A DNA stretch of 64,000 bases from Gossypium raimondii (Eukaryota > Streptophyta > Magnoliopsida > Malvales > Malvaceae), in contig NC_068565.1 of assembly GCF_025698545.1 (NCBI RefSeq), positions 3,472,001-3,536,000 of the forward strand, in the 5' to 3' direction. Each line of letters begins with the position of its first letter. The stretch's first letter is position 1. The notes under the pieces are model-generated. The model was not told the origin of the DNA. It saw only the letters and a program-made list of their open reading frames with translations, and searched no databases. Position numbers and translations under genes: made by a program. Positions 36,015-47,559 of this stretch are shown here, piece after piece.

Positions 36015-39000
36015 TTATGCAATATTTGAACTCGCTACAATAACACTATCCAATGGTGTACTTGGCTCATCATTAGAGTTCTCACAATTATGAACCTCCA
36101 TTGATGTTTCAAGAGGAAGTTGATGGAATGGCTTAGGAGGCATCTCAAGGAGTTCAACATCAGATTCAAGCATCTTCAAGACTTTACTCATTGAAGGACG
36201 ATCAGAAGGCAGTAATTGTATACATCAAAAGGCAGTTATTATCATCTTCTTCACCATTACTTTTTCATCGTCAGAAACATCTCCTAGCTCTATGTCCTCT
36301 CCTTGATCTAATCGGTCATAAATCCAAGATGGAAAATAGATCTGACTAGTGTGGTCAGCAAATGCATTCACATTCTTTCTCCTTCCAACCATTTCCATCA
36401 GTAACATTCCAAAACTATAAACGTCAGCTTTGTATGAGATGCCTCCAAGATTTTTGTAAACCAATTCAGGAGCAATATATCCTATTGTTCCTCGTGCCGC
36501 AGTGAGGGAGAAAATGCTATCATCTACTGAATACAATTTAGCAAGACCAAAATCGGAAACTTTTGGATTAAAATTCTCATCAAGAAGAATATTGTGTGGC
36601 TTGATATCAAAATGTAGAATTTGCATGTCACACCCTTGATGCAAGTAGTGAATTCCTTGAGCCACCCCAAGCACAATATCAAACATTTTTTTCCAGCCCA
36701 AAGTGTTCTTATTTTCTTCTGTAAATATGATTTTATCTAAAGATCCATTAGACATGAAGTCATATACCAGAGCTTGCTTTGATCCCTCCACACAAAATCC
36801 AATAAGTTTTGCCACATTGGCATGATGAATTCTCCCAATAGAAGCAACTTCATTTATGAAATCTTGGCCATTACCCTTTGATTTGCCCAGCAATTTTACA
36901 GCCACGTGATGCCCACTACGAAGCTTCCCTTTAAATACTGAGCCATAACCCCCTTCACCTAATTTATCTTTAAAACTTTTAGTCATTTTTTTAATTTCTT
37001 TATAGGAATACCTAAGGGGAACAAGATTGTTTTGGCTTTGAAGGAACTCTTCGATCCTATCATCCATAGATAAATGTCTTCTTCTCCATTTGTATGTAAC
37101 AAGAGCAAGCAAAAAAATTATCGCAGGCAACGACCTCGATGAGATAACTCCAACTTTAAAGAAATACAATGTAACACGTCAGTAATTGTGAAATTAATCA
37201 AATAATTTTTAACTTACATTCTAAATATATATATACTGGGATAGTTTTATGCTGTTTTAAAATTAACTAGTATTGGAAAGAGTGGCATATTTCACTAGTT
37301 TTATGCTGTTTTATAATTAACATCATTGATACCTTGTGGTTACTCTTCTATACCAAATAAAAAACTTTGAAGGGCCATTGAAAACCCAAAAAAAAAAAAA
37401 CTCTGAATTACATGTTATGTTTTTGTCATTAGCAGGTCTACCTCAACAAATTCATATTCAGAACTTCACACACAAAGTAAATCATACCAAGTGCATACCA
37501 ATTATTCTAACCTCACACATTCGAATAGATTTCATAAATGAAACAAAATCTAGAACCGCCAAAAAAAATAAGATTTATTAAATTCAAGAGCTAACTTTGT
37601 TGATTGTTTTAGCAAATTGAGTATCCACCAAACTTATAACCTGTGAAAGTTCTAAACAAGACCATTATGAAAACAAGCTTAAGTAAAACTCCAACATCTT
37701 TCTTAACTTGACAAAAAAATTCTTTCATAAACTTTGAAGGGCCATTGAAAACCCCAAAAAAACAACTCTGAATTACATGTTATGTTATTGTCACTAGCAG
37801 GTATACCTCAACAAATTCTAGCTAAAAGAAGTAAATCATATACAAAGTGCATACCGTTTATTCTAACCTCACACATTCAAATAGATTTGACAGGTCGGGT
37901 CCTGACATTCACCCAAATTTCATAAATGAAACAAAATCTAACCCCCCCCCCCCCAAAAAAAAAGAAAAGAAAAAGAAATGATAAATTTAAGTGCATACCT
38001 GTTGCTTCAACAGAGTGATCATAAATTGCTGTAGAAATCCAAAGATAAAAGATATGTATATCAGTATAATTAAAGAACAAAATAGTAAAATATAAACATG
38101 CAAATAAACTCTGCAAAGCATACTTTTATACATTTCACTAGCACCGGGTCGATAGGGCCCATGGAAAATGAAATGTTCAAAGCTCTTTCGGTATCTTCTC
38201 AAACCAATTTTAACTTCATTCAATCTGCAATATGAATACACCCAAATAAACAGATTGATGGGTTTGATCCAAAACTTATTAAATGTTTTGCTATGAACAA
38301 TATCAACAATTAGCTGTGTACTACTAATTACATATCAAACATTAGAGTTTAAAAACAATGGTGGAATATTTACGTACTGCCAACTAAATTGAAAATTCAT
38401 GAAAAATTAAAAAATAAAATAAAAGAGAGACATTATATTTTAAGAAGGTTCGCAGAATTTAGAAACATTGTGGTTGTAAAACATAATCAAATATAATTTT
38501 CCAAAAGAAGACAAAACAGCAGACAAAGCAGAGGCAGATACTAAATTGGAAATGCTTTTAGTTCATTTGATTGTTAGATGTTGATCAATTTTAGATGCAA
38601 AATCATGATACTTAATTAGCATCATAAAATTTAATTGCAAAAAAGTAACATAAAATAAAACAAAACAAAAAGTAGATGTTGTAACTAAAAATTCCAGTCT
38701 GATGATTTAATTAATGATGCACACTCAAAATGCAAACTGAAATTATTAAAGAAAAATACTTACAGTCTTTTAAACCAAACTTTGTTATAGCAACTCTGGT
38801 AATTGCATCTATCCCATTCGACCCAAAAACCCTCTAATAGTTTTTTGTAGATATTCAGTGTAGACATGCCTATTATATTATCAGTCATAATTGGAACCTC
38901 CGCTTCAATAGTGCAAGCTTGATTGATATCAGATGAGTGGGTGTTTCCATTTAAAAAATAGAAATGGGAAGTTGGAAGGGAAGAGGAGATATTATATTTG

Positions 39001-39539
39001 ATGGTACAACGAGAAGCTTCAATATAAAGTGATGATTTTATAGGTTTCGTGCAATTCATAACATAAATAATGCTGATCTCTAACCTTCCATCATAATAAT
39101 ATTTATTATAATAATAATTATTATTATTAGAAGAAGAAAGGTAAAAAGATGATAGTTCATAATCATAAGTATAATAATAATAATATACAGAAGTAAGAGG
39201 AAGGGAGTTGCAATCATCCGTGTCCAAGCTCGCATCAACCATTCGTATTGTATAATTTTCGTAAAAGATTTGTTGGACAGAGAATTTCCCTTCTTTATCG
39301 ACCAAAATGGTGCGATTATTGTTCTCACACTCAAATTCAAAGCCATAATGACCACACTGGGGAGGTTGGTTTTTTAATCGGAATGGAAAACTGATATTCA
39401 AATTCCCACAGAAAGTAGAGCCGCAGTCTTGGTTAATAAGACGCCTAGCAAAACAAACAGCAGGAAATAGAATTACAAATAAAGCAAAAGCGGGCATTAG
39501 GTGACCCAACAATGGCAGTTTTGCTTTTAATTTTGGCAT
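36015..39539 (-). pseudogene. RLK F: LRK10L-like, kinase cut by nonsense codon
   Basis: Exons: 39539-38764, 38224-38124, 38028-37999 and 37153-36015. Phases close to 682 codons if the stop is ignored. In the conserved FWCIQ motif of the kinase C-lobe, TGG is TGA (36227-36225); the last ~70 residues, including the RPSM motif, are lost. All catalytic motifs lie upstream and are intact. The ectodomain exon is open and begins [19 protein letters not shown]. Exons 2 and 3 differ strongly from the other copies: exon 2 starts LNEVKIGLRRYRKSFEHF, and exon 3 gives TIYDHSVEAT instead of TYILCLAIT. This central block appears to come from a more distant paralogue. The truncated product would have a receptor ectodomain and a partial kinase. 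Confidence 0.85.
37330..37830. repeat. Partial duplication inside an intron of RLK F
   Basis: A block with AACTTTGAAGGGCCATTGAA followed by an A-run, CTCTGAATTACATGTTATG and AGCAGGT.TACCTCAACAAA occurs at about 37363-37450 and again at about 37732-37820. The other RLK copies have it once, so this is a local duplication in the intron between exons 3 and 4, next to the divergent exon 2-3 block. A run of about 14 C bases lies at 37941-37954. Confidence 0.6.
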
Positions 39540-40336
39540 GCTAAAATTTTGGGTAAGGAAGAAGAACAATAATGGGGGTTAATGATTAAGTTTCTAACTA
39601 AATCAGGGAAATATATAAGAAAACTTCAGTGGGAGAAGAAGCATTAATGGGGACAGAAGACTTTGACTAGTCTTCAGCTTTATTTGGGATGAATATTTTA
39701 TTTTCGATCAATTTTTTACACCTATTTTTTTCTGGGAAACACCTCAATCAAAGCACATCTGATTTCAAGAAAGGTTATGTAGTCACCAAGTTATTTCTCT
39801 AATGCATCTGTATTATGTTTAAGAGTTTAATCTTTTCATTTTATGGTTGATTTGAATATTTATTTAAACTTAGAAAGGAAGGTTGAAAGTTATTCCAGTA
39901 ATGCATTTAAGCGTTTAATTGAATTAATATCACTTGTTTTAATTTAATTGTGAAATTATAAAATATTTATAATTTGTACAAAATAATAAATATTATTTTG
40001 AGAGTATTTAAGAACAAAGTTAAAAATATTTATAAAGTAGACATATGAATAAAGTGTTTTTAAATTCGAGGTAGTTTTGATCACCCAAATCAAAATTTTA
40101 AAAGTAAAATAGGTTAAATGTTCAATCTAAATTAGATATTGCAATTATTTAAGTGCATTTTTTATCAAATTAATATTTCAATACTACTTCATTTTTAGAT
40201 ATGGTAATCATTTAACTTTTTTTACTAAATTAATATTTAGATGCTACTTTGTATTAGTTTATCAAATTAAACTAAGAATGTTAATTTTTTACCAAATTAA
40301 TATTTAGATACTACTTTCTATTAGTTTATTAAAGGG
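39540..40336. other. 5' flank of RLK F
   Basis: Aligned with 5885-6716 upstream of RLK A, including the TTGACT element at 39663-39668. Likely promoter region; no gene seen. Confidence 0.55.
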
Positions 40337-40368
40337 TAAAATATAAAATTGATACCCGAACTTGTCCA

Positions 40369-40900
40369 CTTCTCCTAGATTAATACTTATGGTTTTTTTT
40401 TTGTCCCAGATTGGTACCCGAACTTTTCCACTTATCTTAGATTAATACTTATGAGTTTTTTTTGTCTCATATTGGTGCCTGAACTTTTTCTCCGTCTACT
40501 ATATTGGTACTTGAGACTAATGGCATTAATTTTTTGCTGGCGTGGCAGCATTGGCCAATCGCACGCCGCCACATGACAGCCTTTTATGCCTCTTTTTTCT
40601 TTTTCTTTTCTTTTCTATTTTCCCTCCTCCTCACTTTTTCTTTCCTTTTCTTATTTTCCCTTTTTTCCCTGGGCCTTGGGCCTTGGGCCTGGTCCTAAAA
40701 GAAAAAAGGAAAATAAGAAAAGAAAAAGGGAAAAATGAGGCATAAAAGGATGTCACGTGACCACGTGTGATTGTCCAACACTATCAATTCAACAAAAAAT
40801 TAGTGTCGTTAGTCTTAGGTACCATTATAGTGGACGGAAAAAAAGTCCAAGTATAAATCTGGAACAAAAAAAATCATAAGTACCAATCTCGGAGAACAGC
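40369..40900. mobile_element. Foldback (long inverted repeat) element
   Basis: The left arm (TCTCCTAGATTAATACTTATG at 40370; TTTTATGCCTC near 40583) pairs with the right arm (GAGGCATAAAA near 40737; CATAAGTACCAATCTCGGAGA near 40877). The centre is a further purine/pyrimidine inverted repeat around the GGGCCTTGGGCC stretch near 40670. The left arm is longer because a short TTAATACTTATG..TTTTTTTGTC unit is repeated in it. The right arm contains CACGTG (G-box core). No coding capacity. It sits exactly where the A and F upstream flanks diverge. Confidence 0.65.
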
Positions 40901-40957
40901 AAAATCTCTTGATTGAAAGAATAAAAGATATAATAAATTTAATTCTAATATTCCAAA

Positions 40958-41588
40958 GAGATTTGTTAATCCCGATATTCCGGAGAGATGGTGAATACCG
41001 ATTTAAGCCTAAAGTTAATTTGAATTTAGTGAAGCATGAAATTAATCATGCTTTGGTTGGTTATGGAGGTGGATTTGAATGGAAATGGTGGTACGTGAAA
41101 GGGGAAGAGCTTGGGAAACAATTAAGCCAAAATATTGAAATGGAAACAAAAGTCAACAGAATGCCTGCACTCTTGCACGCAAAGTAAGAAAGAAAATAAA
41201 TTGATCTTTTTTCTATTCAATTGCGAAGCAAATCAAGCTGTATTTTTTGAAGTTCACCATGCAACCTATTTATACATAAACCATATGCTAAAATTAAGCT
41301 AGTCTCACCTACCCACTAATTACATGAAGTAAATATCAGATTTATTTTCTAATTTTAGCTGTTACAAAGTCAAAAATCTGATCAGCCCTTAAATGTCTCC
41401 AAATTTCTAATTCAACCCCTCTTCAATTGCTCATCCTTCAATTTAATCATTTTCTACTTGTTTTCGAATTAAAGCATCCGAACTTCGTTCCTAACAAGAT
41501 TTAAACATAAAATTTACCAATTAGCATAAATTAATTCAAGAACAAATTGATTTGAGTACGTAAAATATGCAAAATAAATATGCTATCA
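40958..41588 (-). repeat. Athila 3' LTR, truncated
   Basis: Aligns with the inner part of 56568-57977 from ATCCCGATATTCCGGAGAG to the terminal CTATCA. The missing portion ends about 50 bp from the foldback element. A plus-strand frame at 40909-41187 is only LTR sequence. Confidence 0.75.
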
Positions 41589-41602
41589 AATTCCCCCCTA
41601 CT
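41589..41602 (-). other. Athila polypurine tract
   Basis: On the minus strand, AGTAGGGGGGAATT immediately precedes the LTR start TGATAGCA. A related stretch (AAGTAGGAGG on the minus strand) recurs near 42463-42472 within the 3' untranslated part, suggesting a duplicated segment of about 0.87 kb. Confidence 0.65.
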
Positions 41603-43074
41603 TAGCCTATGCTTGTCCTCAAGCATACTGTACATTCCTTCATCAGAAATTATTCAGTAACTTATCAAAAATCAAGCCTCTTATCCACAACCATGATCAA
41701 CGCAAATAATTTTATACGAAAAATGAGTAAGTGCTCAAATACTTAGTTTGATCATCAAGTGTTCATAAAACTCAAACATGCAAATTAAATCATTTCACTA
41801 AATTGAGTTTTAACCAAAATTTACAGGGTATTATTCTTAATTAATTATGTAGTATATTTGGGACATAGTCAAACCTTTTTACGCGAATAAGGATGACAAA
41901 CCAAGCACTCTACTCTGGTTACTCAATTTGACATGTCTCCAAATGGGCTATTTTTCCCTACTCATGACAGCTCGGTTAGCGGAATGTTTGCAAGTTTTCA
42001 GTTTGTCACTCTAACATTTTTATGCGAGATAAGATGACAACCCAAGCACCTAATCTTGGTTACTAAATCTAGTCACTTTCCAAAATCTTCACTCATATCT
42101 TGAGCCATCAGCAGAGTAGTATTTTTATTTTTATTTATTATTATTACCTTTTTATATTTTTTCTCTTTATTTATTTATTTACAAGCAAATATCAATATTC
42201 TTAACAAGCAATTATAAACAGTCAATTTTCATGAAATAATCTAATTACATATATCAACTTTATAACACACATGTCGATTAAACTAGACAATGAACACTTT
42301 AATTCAAGAATCACCCAACTATATGAATTGACTAAACAATGGAATTAGAGGCTCGATGTCAAACAAATTAAGGAATAATTCGGCATAAGAATTAACACAA
42401 GCGAAAAAGAAACAAACATGCAGCGAAAAGAAAATCAATCATGCACACTTACTAATCCAACACCTCCTACTTAATCTATGTTTGTCCTCAAGCATATTGT
42501 ATAAGAATTAAAGTATAGTAGAGAGAAATGTCAAGTATACTCCCGTGTATATTAACGTGGTTGTCGGTGTTGGCAGTGACTACTTTGCAAGATGGTGAGA
42601 ATTGTGGAGACTTGGGTTTATTTGAAGAAAAATGGATTAGGTTAGGTGTGTGTGTTTTTTATTTGGGTTTGGGGTGTTGGGTTGTGAAGAAAATAAATGG
42701 CAGTACTGAGCAAGGCGTGTCCATGCCACGATCGATATTCGATTTTTAAAAAATTTGACAGCCTCCACTACATTCCTAAAAAATAACATATAAAATGGAT
42801 TAAATAATAATCTTGTTGTTATTTATTTTATTTTCAACCTAAATTTTACTAAAATTCAAAATTAAATAAATTAAAATAAATTTAGATTGCCTCCTAAAAA
42901 GTGTTTTTGTTTAACGTCGTTAGCTCGATGACCTTAAATGTTATTCGTTTGGCTAATTGAGAATTAATTTTTCCATCCCGTGCACTTGGACGTTCTTGTA
43001 GAAAGGTTTCAACCTTTCCCATTGCCCTTGAAGCACTTCCCGGATTCCTTCATCATCGGTGGATTGAGACGTCT
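41603..43074 (-). other. Athila 3' non-coding region, pol deleted
   Basis: AT-rich internal sequence between protease and the 3' LTR. It carries two copies of a TAAGATGACAACCCAAGCAC-type block (41888-41910 and 42030-42050), and phrases such as CTTGTCCTCAAGCATA at 41621 and 42485. No reverse transcriptase or integrase motifs are visible on either strand. Confidence 0.5.
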
Positions 43075-43713
43075 TTAAGCTTCTATGTTCAAGTTTGTCT
43101 TTTCCTCTACCCGAATCCTTATATGTTCTAGAAACGGTTCAAACTCTAATTTTGAGGCTTTCATGCAAATGACATCTTCACGTATTGGTTTTTTGATAAC
43201 CGATAATTCCTCTTGCTTAACATCGAGATCTATACTCCTACAAGGCACAATTTGTAACTTATCCTTTTCAAAATGTAAGTTGAAAACACTAGAGACATTT
43301 GTTATTGCACTAGGATCTCCCATATCCTCATAAACATTAAACCTAACCACTTCACCGTCAAATTTCATGGTGAGTGTTCCACTCAAAATATCAATTTTCG
43401 TTCGTGTAGTGCTTAGAAGTGGTCTTTCGAGTAGAATATTGGAAAATTTGGCCGAGTTATCATCCTCCATGTCGATAATGTAAAATTTTGCAGGAAAAAT
43501 AAGTTCGTTTACCTTGACAAGAACATCCTCCAGCACTCCCTCCGGATGCACTACTAACCTATCTACAAGCTGAGTGATTACACTTGTTTCCTTTAAAAGA
43601 CTCACATTTAGTAGTTCATAAATAAACAAAGGCATAACATTAATAGATACATCTAATTCGCACATAACTTTTTTAATCCCGACACTACCAATCTTGCAAT
43701 ATATAGAAAACAT
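43075..43713 (-). pseudogene. Athila gag-pol protease region
   Basis: An open 212-codon stretch: MCELDVSINVMPLFIYELLN matches the retropepsin block of Athila elements, followed by VVHPEGVLEDVLVKVNELIF, and LLERPLL where an LLGRPFL motif is usual. The catalytic D-[ST]-G type triad reads LDVSIN here; Athila relatives have LGASINVMP, so the change to DVS is unusual and the enzyme is probably inactive. Remaining pol domains are missing downstream. Confidence 0.75.
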
Positions 43714-44140
43714 ACATTAGTCATTACATTTCGGTAGTATTTTCTTTTGTAAAATGGCAAAGACATTTTCTCCAACAGTCACATTTTCACTGCATAAGAG
43801 TTTTTAAGAACTTTACATATCGTGGAATTTACTTAATCGCATCTAGAAGAATGATGTTTATTTCTACCTTCCAAAAAGTGTCAAGGATCTCCTTCTCATC
43901 TCGCTCCTTTTTGCATTCGACAAGTTTTTTTTAGGAAATAAAGGTGGTACTACAAATGGTTTTTGTGGCGTCGACTCTATTGGAGCCTAAGTCAATTTTC
44001 TTCTCATCTCGACCAACGTTGTGGTCACGACTCACTCTAGGTATGGGTTCCAAAACTTTTCCACTTCTAGACATCATAGCACTTGTATTATGTCGAGGAT
44101 TAAGTTCAGTTTAAGACGGTAACTTTCCTTGCGACTCCAA
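43714..44140 (-). other. Degraded gag-protease spacer of Athila
   Basis: With stops and frameshifts it still reads MMSRSGKVLEPIPRVSRDH and KKLVECKKERDEKEILDTF on the minus strand, typical of the spacer before protease. Non-coding today. Confidence 0.5.
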
Positions 44141-44739
44141 TCAACTTACTATAATTGCAAGCTTACTCATCTGTTTATCTAGCTCTTGAAGGTGTGTTTC
44201 TTCTTCTACTAGAATTTTTTTATACTGTTGGCTAGCCTTTCCACTATTGCTTCCAATGATGATTTTTGAGGTGGTAACTGTTGATTCGGAAGTGGCCTTC
44301 ATTGATATGGTTGACTGAATCGAGGATTCAACCCATAGCTCAAATTTGGATGATCTTTCCACCCCACATTATAGGTGTTTGAATATGGATCATATCGCCT
44401 TTGGGGTAGCCCTGAAAAGTTTCTGAAAACATTTGCTTGTTTTGTCAGACCCTCGTGTAAAATGGGACATGAGTTCGTCGGGTGGTCTGGCATGGCACGC
44501 TTTCAATATAATCGTCCTGGACTTGTTTTATCTGTAAACAAATTTTGAACAACTTTAGTAAGCTTATCAATTTTATCTTCTAGAGATAGAGAACTTAGCC
44601 CTTGAACCCATATTGTGGGTTTTGTAGTCGATCGAAATTGTTGAGAATTTGCAGCAATGGTTGAAATCAACTCTGTCGCTCTATGAGATGTCATATTAAC
44701 AAGTGCCCCTTCGCTAGCAGCATCTATAGTTTTCATTCC
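44141..44739 (-). pseudogene. Athila gag, 3' part (below the Tat insertion)
   Basis: Continues the gag reading after the insertion point: MKTIDAASEGALVNMTSHRA, the zinc-region HPTNSCPILHEGLTKQANVF, and RRYDPYSNTYNVGWKDHPNL. It is in two frames (breaks near 44500 and 44300). It aligns with 7144-6717. Confidence 0.8.
44735..44739 (+). repeat. Target-site duplication ATTCC, left
   Basis: ATTCC precedes the TG of the 5' LTR at 44740 and follows the CA of the 3' LTR at 55825-55829. Confidence 0.9.
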
Positions 44740-47459
44740 TGTAAGACCCAATTTTCGCCCGGGCCCAGGCAAACATAAATAAAAACCCAACAAGCCCAAA
44801 ACTTTTACAAGCCCAAACTAAATATAACCCTAGCCCACAAACTTTAAAATTTTTCAGCCAAAACAAAAAAACCCTAGCCTCCCTAACTCTTTTCAGCCGC
44901 CAGCCTCCACGCATGCCCACTGCCGCTACTGCTCGCCTATCACCGGCCACCCATGCGTCTGACGCCTCTGACACCTGCAGAGAGCAATAAACACGCAGCA
45001 GAGAGAAGAAAACAAATCGCAAACAAATAAAAAAACAATGGATATGAATAGTTGTATCTGGCTATAAAAGCCGAAATCTAACCTTTGTAAGCTTCTTCCG
45101 TTTTTTACAAATATTAAGAAAGAAAAGCAAAACTTAAGGTGAAACTTTGTTCTCTGTTGAAGTGTTTATTTAAATTTGTTTTGCATTTTTTTATTTTTTA
45201 TTTTTTATTTTTCTTCATATAATCGAAAATAATAAAAAACTCACCTGGGTTACGGTCTCTTCGCCGGAGTCCCGTTTTCTGTCACCGGAGACGAGTTTAA
45301 AGAAGGGACGAGGAAGGCTTTTTTTCTTACTGCTTTGTTGGGCTCGGCCGAGAACCCTTTGGTTCCAAGATGACTCCGCCACCGTCCTCGGTGGCGTATG
45401 ACGGGATCTGGCGGATGACTATGGGTTCCAATAGCGAGAAGGGAAGCCCTTTTATTTTTTTTATTCTTTTGTATTCTTTGCAGAAAATGAAACAGTGCAT
45501 TAAAGGTTCAAAAAAAAGAAAGCATTTTTTTGCTTTTATGGATTGCAGAACAGTGCCGTTTGAGGGGGGAAATCAACGCATTCTTGCCCTTAATGGGTAA
45601 TTTATGCATTTAGTCCCTCCATATTGCGCTGAAGTGCAATCTAACCTTTTATTCTTTTGATTATGGGCTGCGAATTTTGTTTCTGCTTCAATCTGGTCCA
45701 TAAACCATGCGCAGACCCTCAATGCGTTTAGGGCTGGGGAATATTTCCCTATAGGTCCTTCACTGTTTGAGCGCGTCCCAATTCGGTCCCGAACCACCCT
45801 CTTTTATTTATTTACAGTTTAGACCCCCGAATTTTGGTTTGATTTTAATTTCATCCTTTAGTTCATTTAATTTATTATTTTTTTTAAAAAAAAAAGGGGA
45901 AAAGGGGAGTTCCTTTATTATTCATTTTAAGTTATATATATGTGTATATCTTATTTACCTAATATTTTCTTATTATTTATATTACTTGATTTAAGTCATT
46001 ATATACGTACATATTTTTCTATAAAATATATATATACTCATATACATTTTTACTATATTTTTCATGTACATATTCTTTATTTATTTTAAATATATATTTT
46101 TATATTTCATATTCTCTACATGCATATATATATATACTTATATATTTACATATTTTAATTCATATACTTATAAATGTATGTACATACTTACGTTATTTTA
46201 TTTTTATAATATACATATTTATATCTTTTTGTCTTTATGTAATATATATACACACATGCGCATGTTATTTATATATATGTAATTACGTTTTCATATTTTA
46301 TAATTTTATACGTACACATATATATATACGTATAGACATACATATTTTCATTATATATACCTACGTAGTTTTTTGTATTTTAATTTTTTTAAATTCATAC
46401 ATGCATTTTAAATTTTTATAGTTTTATTCATTTCTTTATTATCATTATTGTTTTACTTAATGTTTATTTATTTATTTATGTGTCCATTATTATTTTAAAA
46501 ATGTTTTAGTTTTTATTTCATTTATTTACTTGTTATTGTATATAATTGATTTTTATATATTTATTTTGTCATTTTTGCTCGTATTATTTTTACTCGCATT
46601 ATCGTAATTGTTATTCCGTCACATCAATTTTTACCCAAATTCGTAAAAAAGGAAAATTTTGGAAATAAAGGCAATACTCGATACTTGAGATCTTCGAGAG
46701 AATTGGGCCCTAACGTGCTGGGTTCTAATTTTTTGTTGAATCTAAATAATCGAGAATGCTCTTTAATAATAAATAAATAAAAGCTCATTATCGGGATTTC
46801 AATATGTTGTGTCCTAACGCATTGGATATGACACGTTATTTTCTCGACACGAGGATTTTTCAAAATAAAGGCAATATTCCATATTTAGAAAATTCGAGAA
46901 AATCGTGCCCTAACTTACTGAGCTTCGATTTTTCTCGCGTTGATCCTAAATAACCGAATATCCTTTAAAAATTAAAATAAATGAGGTTTAAACAACGAAA
47001 AATAAAGGGCAAGCTTACTCTCAAAATACGAGGTGCCGTGTCCTAACTTACTGGATTTGACATCTTGTTAATTCAAGATAAGAAGGCATTTTTCATTTTG
47101 ATTTATTCGAGTAAATTTTAAAATAAAACAATATAAAGAGGGATCGTATTTTTAAATTCTTTTCGAGTTTTTTTTTAATTTTCGACATCAAGACATTAAG
47201 TAATCAACTAGGTACCAATTTTGGGCGTATCAAGGGTGCTAATCCTTCCTCGTGCGTAACCGACTCCCGAACCCGTTTTTCTGAATTTTGTAGACCAAAA
47301 TCGTTGTTTTAATAAAAATTAAATCGTTTATTAAAAACAACCACTTTTCGAGGTGACCCGATCACACCTCATCAAAAAAAGGATTGGTGGCGACTCCCAT
47401 TTTCGTTTTCTTTTTCAAAATCCAAGTCGACCCCGTTTTATCAAAAAATGGTGTCAACA
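44740..47459 (+). repeat. Tat element 5' LTR
   Basis: TGTAAGACCC..GGTGTCAACA. Within it: a GC-rich first 250 bp, a GA-poor leader, an AT microsatellite zone (45940-46400), and a U5-side series of CCTAAC motifs at 46709, 46813, 46909 and 47042. It differs from the 3' LTR mainly in a GC-rich stretch at about 45320-45445. Confidence 0.9.
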
Positions 47460-47462
47460 GCT

Positions 47463-47481
47463 TGGCGACTCCACTGGGGAC
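47463..47481 (+). other. Tat element primer-binding site
   Basis: TGGCGACTCCACTGGGGAC starts three bases after the LTR end. A TGGCGACTCC start is complementary to a tRNA ending ..GGAGTCGCCA (assigned to tRNA-Arg in Ogre-type elements, from memory). Confidence 0.65.
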
Positions 47482-47559
47482 AAAATAAGAGAGTCAAGCC
47501 ACATGTTGATTATTTTTTGTCTTTTTGTCAAAAACCGAAAGTTGGGTTTAAATATATGA

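Noticed and set aside
42528..42749. 73-codon plus-strand frame in Athila 3' region
   Set aside because: Lies in retrotransposon non-coding sequence on the opposite strand; no known domain.
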